Origin: Bog-756 sp963769765 | Lineage (GTDB): Bacteria; Actinomycetota; Acidimicrobiia; Acidimicrobiales; RAAP-2 | Assembly: GCA_963769765.1 (NCBI GenBank) | Contig: CAVYNA010000006.1 | Location: 186,001-250,000, forward strand | Length of the DNA: 64,000 nucleotides | Direction of reading: 5' to 3' | Part shown: positions 35,552 through 44,307 of the stretch, piece by piece | Numbering within the stretch: the stretch's first letter is position 1 | Layout: each line of letters starts with the position of its first letter | Translations under genes and position numbers: made by a program | Notes under the pieces: generated by a model | Databases searched by the model: none | Told to the model about the DNA's origin: nothing | What the model saw: the letters and a program-made list of their open reading frames with translations, nothing else

Positions 35552-35651
35552 ACCGTCGCCACCATGGTCCCACAGGGCCGGCCCCCGGACACGCGGTCGT
35601 CACCGAAGCGGTGCCGGACAACCGCAGGCCGGCACGGTCGCACCTCCGCTC

Positions 35652-35657
35652 TAACCT
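35652..35657 (+). promoter_or_regulatory. -10 box TAACCT, leaderless xseA start
   Basis: TAACCT is followed by 6 nt and then GTG 35664. No ribosome site is present in the short gap. The rnpB promoter must lie in the same 112-bp region on the other strand. Confidence 0.5.
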
Positions 35658-35663
35658 GGCGAC

Positions 35664-37115
35664 GTGTCGCTCGAAGCCCGTGCCGCCCGGCTCACTGCCG
35701 CAACTCCAGGCCCGGACGCACTCTCGATCACCGAGTTCTACGCCAGGGTCGACCGGGCCCTTCGCTCGTCGTTCCCCGACGAGCTCTGGATCACCGGGGA
35801 GATCCGCTCGCTGAAGGTCCTGCCGAGGGGCCACTGCTTCATCGACCTGGTCGATCCCACCAGCGCCGAGGACAGCGGCGCCCCCACGCTCAACGTGAAG
35901 TGCTGGGCGACCCAGTGGCGCAGTGTGCGCTCCACGCTCGACCGCCTCGGCATCGCACTCGACGCGGGCATGGTCGTGCGTGTCCGCGGCGAGGTCCAGC
36001 TCTACAAGGCACGTGGCTCGGTCGATTTCATCCTGCGCGAGCTCGACACGGAGGCTCTGCTCGGCAAGGTCGCGGCCGAGCGTGCCCGCCTGATCAAGGC
36101 GCTCGTCGACGAGGAGCTCTTCGACCGCAACCGCCGCATCCCCGTCCCGCGGCTCCCGCTCCGTGTCGGCCTGGTCTCGAGCCCGGGCACCGAGGGACAC
36201 CGCGACTTCCTCGGTCGGCTCGAGCGTTCGGCGATGGCATTCGACGTGCGTCTGGTGCCGAGCCAGGTACAGGGCAGGGACGCACCGGCATCGATCGCGG
36301 CCGCGCTCCGCAGGCTCGACGCCGAGGGTTGCGACGTGATCGCGCTCGTGCGAGGCGGTGGATCGAAGGCCGATCTCGCCTGCTTCGACGCCGAGCCCGT
36401 CGCGCGGGCGATCGCCACGTCGAGCACGCCGGTCTGGACCGGCATCGGCCACACGGGCGACCAGTCGGTCGCGGACGAAGTGGCGAACCGTTCGTTCATC
36501 ACGCCGACCGAGTGCGGGCAAGAGCTCGCGCGCCTCGCGACCGACGCCTGGCGTTCGATCGTCGAACGGGGAGCGGCGACGACCCGCCTGGCGCTCGATC
36601 GGCTCGGCGGCGCGGAGCGATCGCTCGACCGCCAGCGCCACGGCGTGACCACGCTGGCCCGCGCCCAGCTGGTCCGCCATGCCGACCGGCTCGAGCACCA
36701 CGCACGCACGGTGCGGACGGCGGCCAGAGCCCAGCTCGACGGCCATGGCCTCGCCCTCTCGGGCAGCGCAACCGCGCTCTGCCGCTCGGCGCTCCGCGCC
36801 CTCGCGGGCGAGGAAGTGTCGGTGGCGGCCCGGGCGAACCGGTTGGTGGCGATGCCTGCAAGGCAGCTCGAGTCGGCCGGGCTGCGCGTCGACCACTGGC
36901 GCCAGCTCCTCGGCGCCTTCGACTACCGGCGCCAGCTCGCCCGCGGCTACTCGGTCACCCGCGATGCGGGCGGCGCCGTCGTGCGTTCGGTGGCCGGGCT
37001 CCGTCCCGGTGCGCAGCTCGTGACCCTCCTCGCGGACGGGACGGTCGACTCCGAGGTCACGACCGCACCGACACGCACCGAGCCCGATCGAACCCGCGAC
37101 GAAGGGAAGTCCTGA
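35664..37115 (+). CDS. xseA: Exodeoxyribonuclease VII large subunit
   Basis: The 483-residue protein begins with an OB-fold DNA-binding domain (ELWITGEIRSLKVLPRGHCF, VVRVRGEVQLYKARGSVDFI) and has the catalytic domain with VGLVSSPGTEGHRDFLGRLE and ALVRGGGSKADLACFD, IGHTGDQSVADEVANRSFIT. A long helical region and the C-terminal QLARGYSVTRDAGG segment complete it. With the small subunit it degrades single-stranded DNA in repair. It overlaps xseB by one base (TGATG). Confidence 0.96.
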   Translation: MSLEARAARLTAATPGPDALSITEFYARVDRALRSSFPDELWITGEIRSLKVLPRGHCFIDLVDPTSAEDSGAPTLNVKCWATQWRSVRSTLDRLGIALDAGMVVRVRGEVQLYKARGSVDFILRELDTEALLGKVAAERARLIKALVDEELFDRNRRIPVPRLPLRVGLVSSPGTEGHRDFLGRLERSAMAFDVRLVPSQVQGRDAPASIAAALRRLDAEGCDVIALVRGGGSKADLACFDAEPVARAIATSSTPVWTGIGHTGDQSVADEVANRSFITPTECGQELARLATDAWRSIVERGAATTRLALDRLGGAERSLDRQRHGVTTLARAQLVRHADRLEHHARTVRTAARAQLDGHGLALSGSATALCRSALRALAGEEVSVAARANRLVAMPARQLESAGLRVDHWRQLLGAFDYRRQLARGYSVTRDAGGAVVRSVAGLRPGAQLVTLLADGTVDSEVTTAPTRTEPDRTRDEGKS

Positions 37116-37453
37116 TGGCGACACGAAGTACCACGCGCAAAGCGTCCAACCAAGAGGCGGCGTCCTCCGACCTCGGCGAGCTCAGCTACGCCGACGCCGG
37201 GGCCGAGCTCGACCACATCATCGAGGAGTTCGAAACGGGCGTGGTCGACGTCGACCGACTCGTCGCGCAGCTCGAACGGGCAACCGACATCGTCGACGAG
37301 CTCGATCGGCGGCTGCGGCGGACCCGGATGCAGGTCGAGGAGCTGGTCCCGAGGCTCGAGGCCATCGGACAAGAGACGCCGACCGACGAGGACGCCGAGG
37401 ACGACGCCGGAGGAGCAGGTCCGGACGGGAGTGGCGCACCGGGCCTCTTCTGA
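37115..37453 (+). CDS. xseB: Exodeoxyribonuclease VII small subunit
   Basis: The 112-residue protein has the XseB helical core LSYADAGAELDHIIEEFETG, VDVDRLVAQLERATDIVDEL and RRTRMQVEELVPRL, flanked by charged tails. It binds the XseA helical arms in several copies. The start codon overlaps the xseA stop, and a strong hairpin follows the stop. Confidence 0.93.
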   Translation: MATRSTTRKASNQEAASSDLGELSYADAGAELDHIIEEFETGVVDVDRLVAQLERATDIVDELDRRLRRTRMQVEELVPRLEAIGQETPTDEDAEDDAGGAGPDGSGAPGLF

Positions 37454-37480
37454 CGGGCGGCACGTCTGACGTGCTGCCCG
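37454..37480. terminator. 12-bp hairpin between xseB and the convergent ligase gene
   Basis: CGGGCGGCACGT (37454-37465) pairs with ACGTGCTGCCCG (37469-37480) with one G-U wobble and a 3-nt loop. It starts at the base after the xseB stop and can also end the minus-strand transcript. Confidence 0.7.
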
Positions 37481-37505
37481 ATCGGGCCGAACGCGACCGG
37501 CCGGA

Positions 37506-39092
37506 TCAGTGGATGTTGCGCTCGCGACCTTCCCAGTAGGGCGCGCGCAGCTCGCGCTTCAGGATCTTTCCGGTGGGATTGCGGGGGAGCGCCTCGACGA
37601 AGTCGACCGAGGTCGGGCACTTGTAGTGGGCGAGACGGTCGCGGGTCGACGCGATGACGTCGGCGGCCAGCTCCTCGTCGTCACCCGAAGCGGTCGAAGC
37701 CCGCACCACGACGGCCTTCACCGTCTCGCCCCACTGGTCGTGCGGCACGCCGATGACCGCGGCGTCGGCGACGTCGGGGTGCGCCAGCAGCGCGTTCTCC
37801 ACTTCCGCCGGATAGATGTTCTCGCCGCCGGACACGATCATGTCCTTGATCCGGTCGTGCAGGAAGAGGTAGCCCTCCTCGTCGACCCAACCGGCGTCCC
37901 CGGTGCGGAACCAGCCTTCTCCGTCGAGGACCGAGGAGGTCTCGTCGGGCTTGTTCCAGTAGCCGAGCATGTTCTGTTCCGAACGCGTCCAGATCTCGCC
38001 GACCGAGCCCGCGGGAAGGGTCGCACCGGTGGCGGTGTCGACGATGCGGAGCTCGACATGGTCGAAGGGCTTTCCCGCCGAACGCAACAGGTGGGAGCGC
38101 GGGCCATCGGGATCGTGGTCCTCGGGCGACAAGGACGTGATCGCGCCGGTCGTCTCGGTCAGCCCGTACACCTGGGCGAAATCGCATCCGAAGGAGTGCA
38201 TCGAGCGCACGAGCACGTCCTCGCTGATCGGCGACGCACCGTAGAACACGGTGCGCAGGGACGAGACGTCCGTCGACTCGAGCTCGGGCGAGGCGAGGAG
38301 GAACATGAGGACGGCCGGGACGACGAACGTCTCGGTGATCCGGTGCCGTTCGATGACCGAGAGCACCTCGCCCGGTTCGAAGTCGCGCACGATGACCGAA
38401 TGGCCCCCCATCGACATGCCGCAGAGCGCCCAGCCGGTCCCACCGATGTGGAAGAGGGGCATCGCGACCAGCGAGACCGTGTCGGCGCCGATCTGGAACA
38501 CCTGGGTCGCCTGATTGAGGATCGTCGAGATGTTGCGGCCGGAGATCATCGCGCCCTTGGGCAGTCCGGTCGTGCCCGAGGTGTAGAGCTGGGTGACGAC
38601 GTCGTCGGGATGGGGATCGAAGCCGGGGTCGTCGAGCTCGGTGGTGACGCCGGCGCCGCGCCAGTCGGCGAACTCGTCGAGGGGAACCCAGCTCCTGATG
38701 CTCGAGACCAGTTGGCGCATCTCCTTCGCCGTGCCGGCGTAGTCGGTCCCGAAGAAGAGCACCCCGGCCCTCGCGTCGTCAACGATGGCGCCCAGCTCGG
38801 TCGGCGCGAGCCGCCAGTTGAGGATGACGCTCACCGCGCCGAGGAGCGCGCACCCGTAGAAGACCTCGAAGTTCTCGATACCGTTGCGGTCGAGGAAGGC
38901 GACCCGGTCGCCGGGGACGACTCCCTCGGCGGCCAGGGCGTGGCTGACCTGCTTGGCGTTGGTGTAGAGCTCGGCCCAGGTGAGCGTGACGTCGCCGGCG
39001 GTGAGCATGGGCGCGTCCGGGGTGGTGGCGGCCCAGTGCCGGAGCACGGCCGCCGCCGACGTGAACCCGTTCTCTTCGAGGCTGTTCCGCAC
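37506..39092 (-). CDS. Fatty-acid-type acyl-CoA ligase (AMP-binding, FadD-like)
   Basis: The 528-residue protein carries the AMP-binding P-loop TSGTTGLPKGAMIS, the A5 core YGLTETTG, and the C-terminal hinge and lysine region (DRIKDMIVSGGENIYPAEVE, LPRNPTGKILKREL). It activates a carboxylic acid with ATP and CoA; chain length is not predictable. GTG 39092 is preceded by GGAGGGG. It is single, convergent with xseB and divergent from the MBL hydrolase. Confidence 0.92.
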   Translation of the reverse strand: MRNSLEENGFTSAAAVLRHWAATTPDAPMLTAGDVTLTWAELYTNAKQVSHALAAEGVVPGDRVAFLDRNGIENFEVFYGCALLGAVSVILNWRLAPTELGAIVDDARAGVLFFGTDYAGTAKEMRQLVSSIRSWVPLDEFADWRGAGVTTELDDPGFDPHPDDVVTQLYTSGTTGLPKGAMISGRNISTILNQATQVFQIGADTVSLVAMPLFHIGGTGWALCGMSMGGHSVIVRDFEPGEVLSVIERHRITETFVVPAVLMFLLASPELESTDVSSLRTVFYGASPISEDVLVRSMHSFGCDFAQVYGLTETTGAITSLSPEDHDPDGPRSHLLRSAGKPFDHVELRIVDTATGATLPAGSVGEIWTRSEQNMLGYWNKPDETSSVLDGEGWFRTGDAGWVDEEGYLFLHDRIKDMIVSGGENIYPAEVENALLAHPDVADAAVIGVPHDQWGETVKAVVVRASTASGDDEELAADVIASTRDRLAHYKCPTSVDFVEALPRNPTGKILKRELRAPYWEGRERNIH

Positions 39093-39183
39093 GGCACCAC
39101 CCCTCCATTCCCGAGCACCGGTCGTCCGCGATCGGTCGTCGAAGCCTAGAGGCAAGAAGTGTGCCGGTCGCGACGACCACTCA

Positions 39184-39189
39184 TAAGGT
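39184..39189 (+). promoter_or_regulatory. -10 box TAAGGT, leaderless start at 39196
   Basis: TAAGGT is followed by 6 nt and GTG 39196, with no ribosome site between. Confidence 0.5.
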
Positions 39190-39195
39190 GGTGAC

Positions 39196-39936
39196 GTGCA
39201 CACCGACGCAGCCGACCTCCCGTCCACCGAACGCCTCTACTTCCGCCAGCTCCTCGCCGGCCAGGACTTCGCCCGCGACGACGACATCGCCCGCCAGATG
39301 GTCAATTTCGTCTACCTGATCGGGGACCGGTCCACCGGTGAGGCGGTCATCGTCGATCCGGCCTACGGCGTCCGCGAGCTGCTCGGGATCCTCCGGGCCG
39401 ACGGCATGGAGTGCGTCGGCGCGCTGGCCACCCACTTCCACCCCGACCACGTGGGCGGCGACATGATGGGCTGGGGCATCGAGGGGATCGCCCGCCTGCT
39501 CGAGGAGGCCGACGTGCCGGTCCACGTCCAAGCGGACGAGGCGCCCTGGGTCATCCGGTCCACCGGGGTGAGTGCCGGCAACCTCGCGACCCACCACGGT
39601 GGCGACCAATTGCTGGTCGGTTCGGTGCCGGTCACGCTCGTCCACACCCCGGGGCACACCCCGGGCAGCCAGTGCTTCCTGGTCGACGGCAAGCTGGTCG
39701 CCGGCGACACCCTCTTCCTCGAGGGATGCGGCCGCACCGACCTCCCGGGCGGCGATCCGGAGCAGATGTACGAGTCCCTCACCACCCGGCTCGCCCACGT
39801 CCCCGACGACACCGTCCTCTACCCTGGCCACCGCTACTCGCCGGAGCCGTTCGCGACGATGGGCGAGACCCGGACGTCGAACTACGTCTTCCACCTGCGG
39901 ACGCCCGAGCAGTGGATGACCATGTTCGGGGGCTGA
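39196..39936 (+). CDS. MBL-fold metallo-hydrolase (glyoxalase II/persulfide dioxygenase-like)
   Basis: The 246-residue protein has the metal-binding series THFHPDHVGGD (HxHxDH), HTPGHTPGSQC, GDTLFLEGCGRTDLPGGDPE and YPGHRYSPEP. The GRTDLPGG stretch is typical of the glyoxalase II/ETHE1 group, which hydrolyses glutathione-like thioesters or oxidises persulfides. The following flavoprotein gene (44 bp away) may share the pathway, but each has its own promoter-like box. Confidence 0.9.
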   Translation: MHTDAADLPSTERLYFRQLLAGQDFARDDDIARQMVNFVYLIGDRSTGEAVIVDPAYGVRELLGILRADGMECVGALATHFHPDHVGGDMMGWGIEGIARLLEEADVPVHVQADEAPWVIRSTGVSAGNLATHHGGDQLLVGSVPVTLVHTPGHTPGSQCFLVDGKLVAGDTLFLEGCGRTDLPGGDPEQMYESLTTRLAHVPDDTVLYPGHRYSPEPFATMGETRTSNYVFHLRTPEQWMTMFGG

Positions 39937-39966
39937 CACCCTGACGACGGTCGGCCGGCTCTCCAA

Positions 39967-39972
39967 TACGAT
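39967..39972 (+). promoter_or_regulatory. -10-like box TACGAT before the flavoprotein gene
   Basis: TACGAT ends 8 nt before GTG 39981; a leaderless or very short leader is possible. Confidence 0.35.
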
Positions 39973-39980
39973 GTCGGCCC

Positions 39981-41216
39981 GTGGACGAGCCCCTTTCCTC
40001 TGATTCGACCATCGTGGTCGTCGGCGCCTCGTTGGCCGGCCTCCGGGCCGCAGAGGAGCTTCGCCACGAGGGGCACGCCGGCCCGGTGGTCATCGTGGGC
40101 GACGAGTCCCATGTGCCCTACGACCGGCCGCCGCTCTCCAAGCAGCTGCTCGCCGGCGACTGGGGGGTCGAGCGGATCCACCACCACGCGCCCGACAAGC
40201 TCGACCTGCTCGAACTCGAGTTCCGCCTCGGGAGGCGGGCGACCGCAGTCGATCCGTCGGCGCGCACGGTCGACCTCGACGACGGGAGCTCCCTGCACTA
40301 CGACGGGCTCGTCGTCGCCACGGGTACGCGTGCACGCACCCTCGCGGGGACCGGTTCGGTGCGGGGAGTCTGGGTCCTCCGGACTCTCGACGACTGCCTC
40401 GGCATCCGCCGGGACCTCGAGGCGGCCGGGGAGGCCCCCCGCGTCGTCGTGATCGGGGCCGGCTTCATCGGGTCGGAGGTCGCGGCGACCTGTCGAGGGC
40501 TCGGGGCATCGGTCACCGTGCTCGAGGCGCTGCCCGTGCCGATGGGCCGTGTCCTCGGCGACGAGCTCGGTGGGGCGCTCGCCGGTCTGCACCGCTCCCA
40601 CGGAGTCGTCGTGCGCACGGGGGTCGGCGTCGACGCGGTGCGCGCCTTGGACGGCGGGGCGTCCCCGGTCTCGGTCGAGCTCACGGGCGGTGAGCTCCTC
40701 GAGGCCGATGTCGTCGTGGTCGGCATCGGTGTCGACCCCGAGGTCGGTTGGCTGGACGGATCGGGCCTCACCCTCGACAACGGCGTGGTCTGCGACGCGA
40801 CGCTCTTCGCGGCTGACCGGATCGTCGCGGCAGGCGACGTGGCGAGATGGGCCCACCCGGGGCTCGACCGGTTGGTTCGGGTGGAGCACTGGACCAACGC
40901 GGCCGAAGGCGGGCCCGCCGCCGCGCGCAACCTGCTGGCCGGACGGGGGGCGGCCCGGCCCTATGAGCCGGTTCCGTTCTTCTGGTCGGACCAGTACACG
41001 ACCAAGATCCAGATGCTCGGCCTCCCCGAGCCCGGCGACGAGGCGGTCGTCGTGGGTGGCTCGACCGAGGACGCGAAGCTGGTCGCCCTCTACCGCCGGG
41101 GAGACCGGCTCTCGGCCGCCCTCGCGTTCAGCCAGCCGCGCCAGCTGATGGCCTACCGGCCCCTGCTCGCTGCCGGCGCGTCGTTCGACGAGGCGCTCGA
41201 GCGCTCGCGCGCCTGA
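39981..41216 (+). CDS. Ferredoxin/rubredoxin-reductase-type FAD oxidoreductase
   Basis: The 411-residue protein has two dinucleotide folds: the FAD site IVVVGASLAGLRAAEELR at the N-terminus and the NAD site VVVIGAGFIGSEVAATC at about 152. It also has VVATGTRAR and the FAD-anchoring IVAAGDVARWAH. A C-terminal reductase domain follows (FFWSDQYTTKIQMLG). Relatives pass electrons from NAD(P)H to ferredoxin for P450s or dioxygenases. Its 3' end overlaps the convergent transglutaminase gene by 64 bp. Confidence 0.92.
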   Translation: MDEPLSSDSTIVVVGASLAGLRAAEELRHEGHAGPVVIVGDESHVPYDRPPLSKQLLAGDWGVERIHHHAPDKLDLLELEFRLGRRATAVDPSARTVDLDDGSSLHYDGLVVATGTRARTLAGTGSVRGVWVLRTLDDCLGIRRDLEAAGEAPRVVVIGAGFIGSEVAATCRGLGASVTVLEALPVPMGRVLGDELGGALAGLHRSHGVVVRTGVGVDAVRALDGGASPVSVELTGGELLEADVVVVGIGVDPEVGWLDGSGLTLDNGVVCDATLFAADRIVAAGDVARWAHPGLDRLVRVEHWTNAAEGGPAAARNLLAGRGAARPYEPVPFFWSDQYTTKIQMLGLPEPGDEAVVVGGSTEDAKLVALYRRGDRLSAALAFSQPRQLMAYRPLLAAGASFDEALERSRA

Positions 41217-43324
41217 GCCTCGCCGTCGCCGGCGGCGAGGCGGACCGAGCGGAAGCTGCGTGCGAAAGCACACGCGGTGGCGATCTCCGCCGCCGAGGGC
41301 TCGACCCCGCCGTAGGTCGCGCGCTCGACCAGACCCGTCGTGGCCACCAACCCGTCGCGGTGGCCGGGCGACGCGTCCGCGAGTCGCTCGCCGTACGCGG
41401 TCAGGGTCTCCGACACCCGCCGAGGCCGACCGAGACGTGCTCCGCCCCGTGCGAGGTCGGCGGCGACCTGGTGGGCCCACGTCGCAGGCCGGAGTCGCCG
41501 CCGACGGCGGACGAGAACCGCCGAGGCGACGACCGCGAGCGCGACTCCGACCGGAATCCACGGAACGCGCCGTGCAACGTCGGCCGCGCCGTGGACGAGC
41601 ACCGAGCCCGGCGTCGGGTTGGCGAGGGGCACCACCGCGGTCGGATCGAAGTTCTGCCAGCCGTAGCCGGGGAAGTAGGCCTGCACCCAGGCATGGGCGT
41701 CCTTCGCCTGCACTTCGTAGAGGTCGGTGATCGGGTTGTAGGAGCCAGGCACGTAGCCGACCGCCTCACGGGCGGGGATGCCGAGGGTGCGCAGCATCAC
41801 GACCGTCGCCGTCGAGATCTGCTCGCAATAGCCGAGGCGCGAGCCGAAGAGAAAGCTCGTCACGGCGTCCGCACCCCGCGGGAGGGGAGGGATGTCGGTC
41901 GTGTAGCGGACGTGAGTCGCCATCCACGTCTCGATCGCCGCGACCTTGTCGTAGGTGCGCGGATCCGCGGCGCCCTTGGCGGACGCGCTGGCCGTGATCT
42001 GGCGGGCGAGCACGGCGACCTGCGGGTAGGGATGGGGGAGCTGGAGGTAGCGGTCGACCTCGCTGACGGAGAGGGTCTCGACCGGGGCGCCGGCTCCGCC
42101 GACGACCACCGGCTCGGTCGACGCACGGAGCTGATCCGGGGTGGCCGCGTTGTCCGCGGAGACGACCGTGTAGATGGTGCCGGCACCCATCGACGTCGAC
42201 GACACGATGGTCCCGTCGCCGGTCAGATAGAGCGACCGTGCCTGGAGGTAGACGCGTTGGGCGTCGTCGGCGTGGAACACGAGGTTCGGCCCGGACTGCG
42301 CGAGGTAGAAGGTCTGGATGTCGGGAGGTCCGCTGGTCTGGTCGGTCTGCTGGTCGCCCGCCGGGGGGATCGCAAACGGCGGACCTGCGTCGAGGCGGAC
42401 CAGATCGTGTCCGTTGGCGGGCTCGGCCGACTGCAGCCAGCTCTGCCCGTCCCAGTGGTCATAGGTCTGCCCCAACCAGAAGTCGGGACGCGTCGCCCGC
42501 ACGCGGAGCACGATCTCATTGCCGAGCGCGGCCCGCGCTCCGGTGTCGAGTGACTTGGCGAAGCCGAGGAAGCCGCCCACGCCGACCCGTCCACCGGGGA
42601 GCGCCGCGTGGGCGGGGAGGGACGCCGATCCGTCGGTCAGGTTGTTCGAACTGTCGACGGGCGAGCCGGCAGACGTTGAGGGGAAGACCAGCGACGCCGC
42701 GACCTTCGGTGCGGGGAGCACGGCGACCAGGCAGGCGCCGAGCACGAACACGACGGAGGTCGCACCGAGCGCGGTCCGCCAGGGGAAGCGATCGGTGCCC
42801 GACTGCGACTGCCACATGGCGACGAGCCCCCAGATGCCGCACGTGACCCAGGCGAGCACGTAAGCGCCGAGCGAGAGATCGACCGACTGGGCCGCGGCGA
42901 CCGCCATCAGCGCGGCCGACCCGGCGAGCGAGTACGCGACGTCGCGCCGGGCGGGGACGTCGAACGCGTGGGTGCAGAGCACCCAGGCGAACAGCACGGC
43001 GAGGGGTCCTTCGACGGTCGACACGTCGCCCGGCGTCGCCGTCCTGGTCACGGTCGCGATGAACCAGACGAACCCGCCGATCGCGCAGACGGCGAGCACC
43101 GGCTTCACCGCCGGCCACGGCCGGCTGCGGCGCGCATAGGAGAGCACGTTGCCGACCGCGGTTGCGCCCACGGTGAACAGCGCGAAGGGAGCGGAGAGCT
43201 CGCCCTCGCGCCAGCATGCGGCCGCCGCCACCGTGACCGCCGCCGCCGAGGCCACCCGGAACGACACCGAGTGCTCGGGCGGCCCGGGCCGGTTGGCCTG
43301 CACGATCCGCTCCCAGAGGCTCAT
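41153..43324 (-). CDS. Membrane-bound transglutaminase-like protein (TgpA/DUF3488 type)
   Basis: The protein has about 723 residues. An N-terminal membrane domain of six or so helices (about 20-210) is followed by an external transglutaminase domain. Its triad is visible: Cys in SRLGYCEQISTATVVMLRTL, His in AKDAHAWVQAYF, Asp in WQNFDPTAVV. One more helix (VPWIPVGVALAVVASAVLV) and a DUF4129-like tail close the protein. It occurs with MoxR and DUF58 genes in a conserved operon, with ATGA overlaps. The substrate is unknown. Confidence 0.92.
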   Translation of the reverse strand: MSLWERIVQANRPGPPEHSVSFRVASAAAVTVAAAACWREGELSAPFALFTVGATAVGNVLSYARRSRPWPAVKPVLAVCAIGGFVWFIATVTRTATPGDVSTVEGPLAVLFAWVLCTHAFDVPARRDVAYSLAGSAALMAVAAAQSVDLSLGAYVLAWVTCGIWGLVAMWQSQSGTDRFPWRTALGATSVVFVLGACLVAVLPAPKVAASLVFPSTSAGSPVDSSNNLTDGSASLPAHAALPGGRVGVGGFLGFAKSLDTGARAALGNEIVLRVRATRPDFWLGQTYDHWDGQSWLQSAEPANGHDLVRLDAGPPFAIPPAGDQQTDQTSGPPDIQTFYLAQSGPNLVFHADDAQRVYLQARSLYLTGDGTIVSSTSMGAGTIYTVVSADNAATPDQLRASTEPVVVGGAGAPVETLSVSEVDRYLQLPHPYPQVAVLARQITASASAKGAADPRTYDKVAAIETWMATHVRYTTDIPPLPRGADAVTSFLFGSRLGYCEQISTATVVMLRTLGIPAREAVGYVPGSYNPITDLYEVQAKDAHAWVQAYFPGYGWQNFDPTAVVPLANPTPGSVLVHGAADVARRVPWIPVGVALAVVASAVLVRRRRRLRPATWAHQVAADLARGGARLGRPRRVSETLTAYGERLADASPGHRDGLVATTGLVERATYGGVEPSAAEIATACAFARSFRSVRLAAGDGEAQARERSSASSNDAPAASRGR

Positions 43325-44307
43325 CGGTGCCACCGTCGGTGCACCCGACCGGCCACCGCATCCGGATCGGGAGGCGCGACCGCGCGGGCGAGCCGCCGCC
43401 CGAGCTCGACCCGGTCGAAGACCGTGCGGGCTACCCGCCCGTTCGGCTCGAGCGTTCCGAGCAGGACCGGGCGGCCCCGGACCAGCCAGGACGCGCCGGT
43501 CGCCATCGCCCGCTCCGCCACGGTGTCGGCTTCGAGCGGGTCGCGTGGGAGCACCACCTCGAGGGTCACTGCTTCTTCGAGGGGACGTTCGCGGTCGCGC
43601 ACCATCAGGGTCCGGGCGTGTGCCGTCGCGGGCCAGTGCACGGCCCGACGGGTGTCGCCGGCGCGGTACGGGCGCACGCCTCTCGGCTCGCCGATCGCCG
43701 AGGGCGTTCGCCGCGAGGCCGTCCCGTCGTCCCGTGCGACGGAGCGCTCCTCCGACCCGCCGCCGGCGACCTTCGGTGCGACGTGCATCGGCCTCGTGAG
43801 GGAGACTTCGACCTGCCGCGCCCACCAGAGGAGCCCGAACGGGGCCGACGAGGCGACCTCCACCACGAGCCCGTCGAGCACGCCGCGTCGGGGAGGGGTG
43901 CACTCGAGCTCGACCACCCGGGTGCCGCGCCTGGCGCCCGCGGCGGCGACCGTCGGTCCGGGCGGCTGGACCGGTCGGAGGCGGACGGGCCCGTTCGCCT
44001 CGAGGAGCACGGTGACCGTCCGACCGGCGGTGGTATCGGCCGGGCTCGCGAGGCAGGCGACGTCGGCCCGGTGGGCGGGGAGCGACGGGGCGAGCAGCCC
44101 GGTGAGCAAGGTGGCAGCGAGCAGGGCCCCCACCGTCTGGACCCAGCCGGATCCGCTCGAGTGGGTGATCCCGAGCCAGGCGAGGATCGCGACGACACTG
44201 CCAATGACCGGGCCGAACCACGAGACCGGGTGGACCCGCGCGCTGCGGTGTCGTCTGCGACCGCTTAGTTGGCGCGTCCCGGTCGCGCTCCGCGCGGCCG
44301 GCGTCAC
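43321..44307 (-). CDS. DUF58 (von Willebrand A-like) membrane protein
   Basis: The 328-residue protein has two N-terminal hydrophobic segments (VIGSVVAILAWLGI, VGALLAATLLTGLLA) and the DUF58 signature GVRPYRAGDTRRAVHWPATA followed by RTLMVRDRE. DUF58 proteins partner MoxR ATPases, probably in protein maturation at the membrane. GTG 44307 overlaps the moxR stop (GTGA), and the end overlaps the transglutaminase start by ATGA. Confidence 0.92.
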   Translation of the reverse strand: MTPAARSATGTRQLSGRRRHRSARVHPVSWFGPVIGSVVAILAWLGITHSSGSGWVQTVGALLAATLLTGLLAPSLPAHRADVACLASPADTTAGRTVTVLLEANGPVRLRPVQPPGPTVAAAGARRGTRVVELECTPPRRGVLDGLVVEVASSAPFGLLWWARQVEVSLTRPMHVAPKVAGGGSEERSVARDDGTASRRTPSAIGEPRGVRPYRAGDTRRAVHWPATAHARTLMVRDRERPLEEAVTLEVVLPRDPLEADTVAERAMATGASWLVRGRPVLLGTLEPNGRVARTVFDRVELGRRLARAVAPPDPDAVAGRVHRRWHR

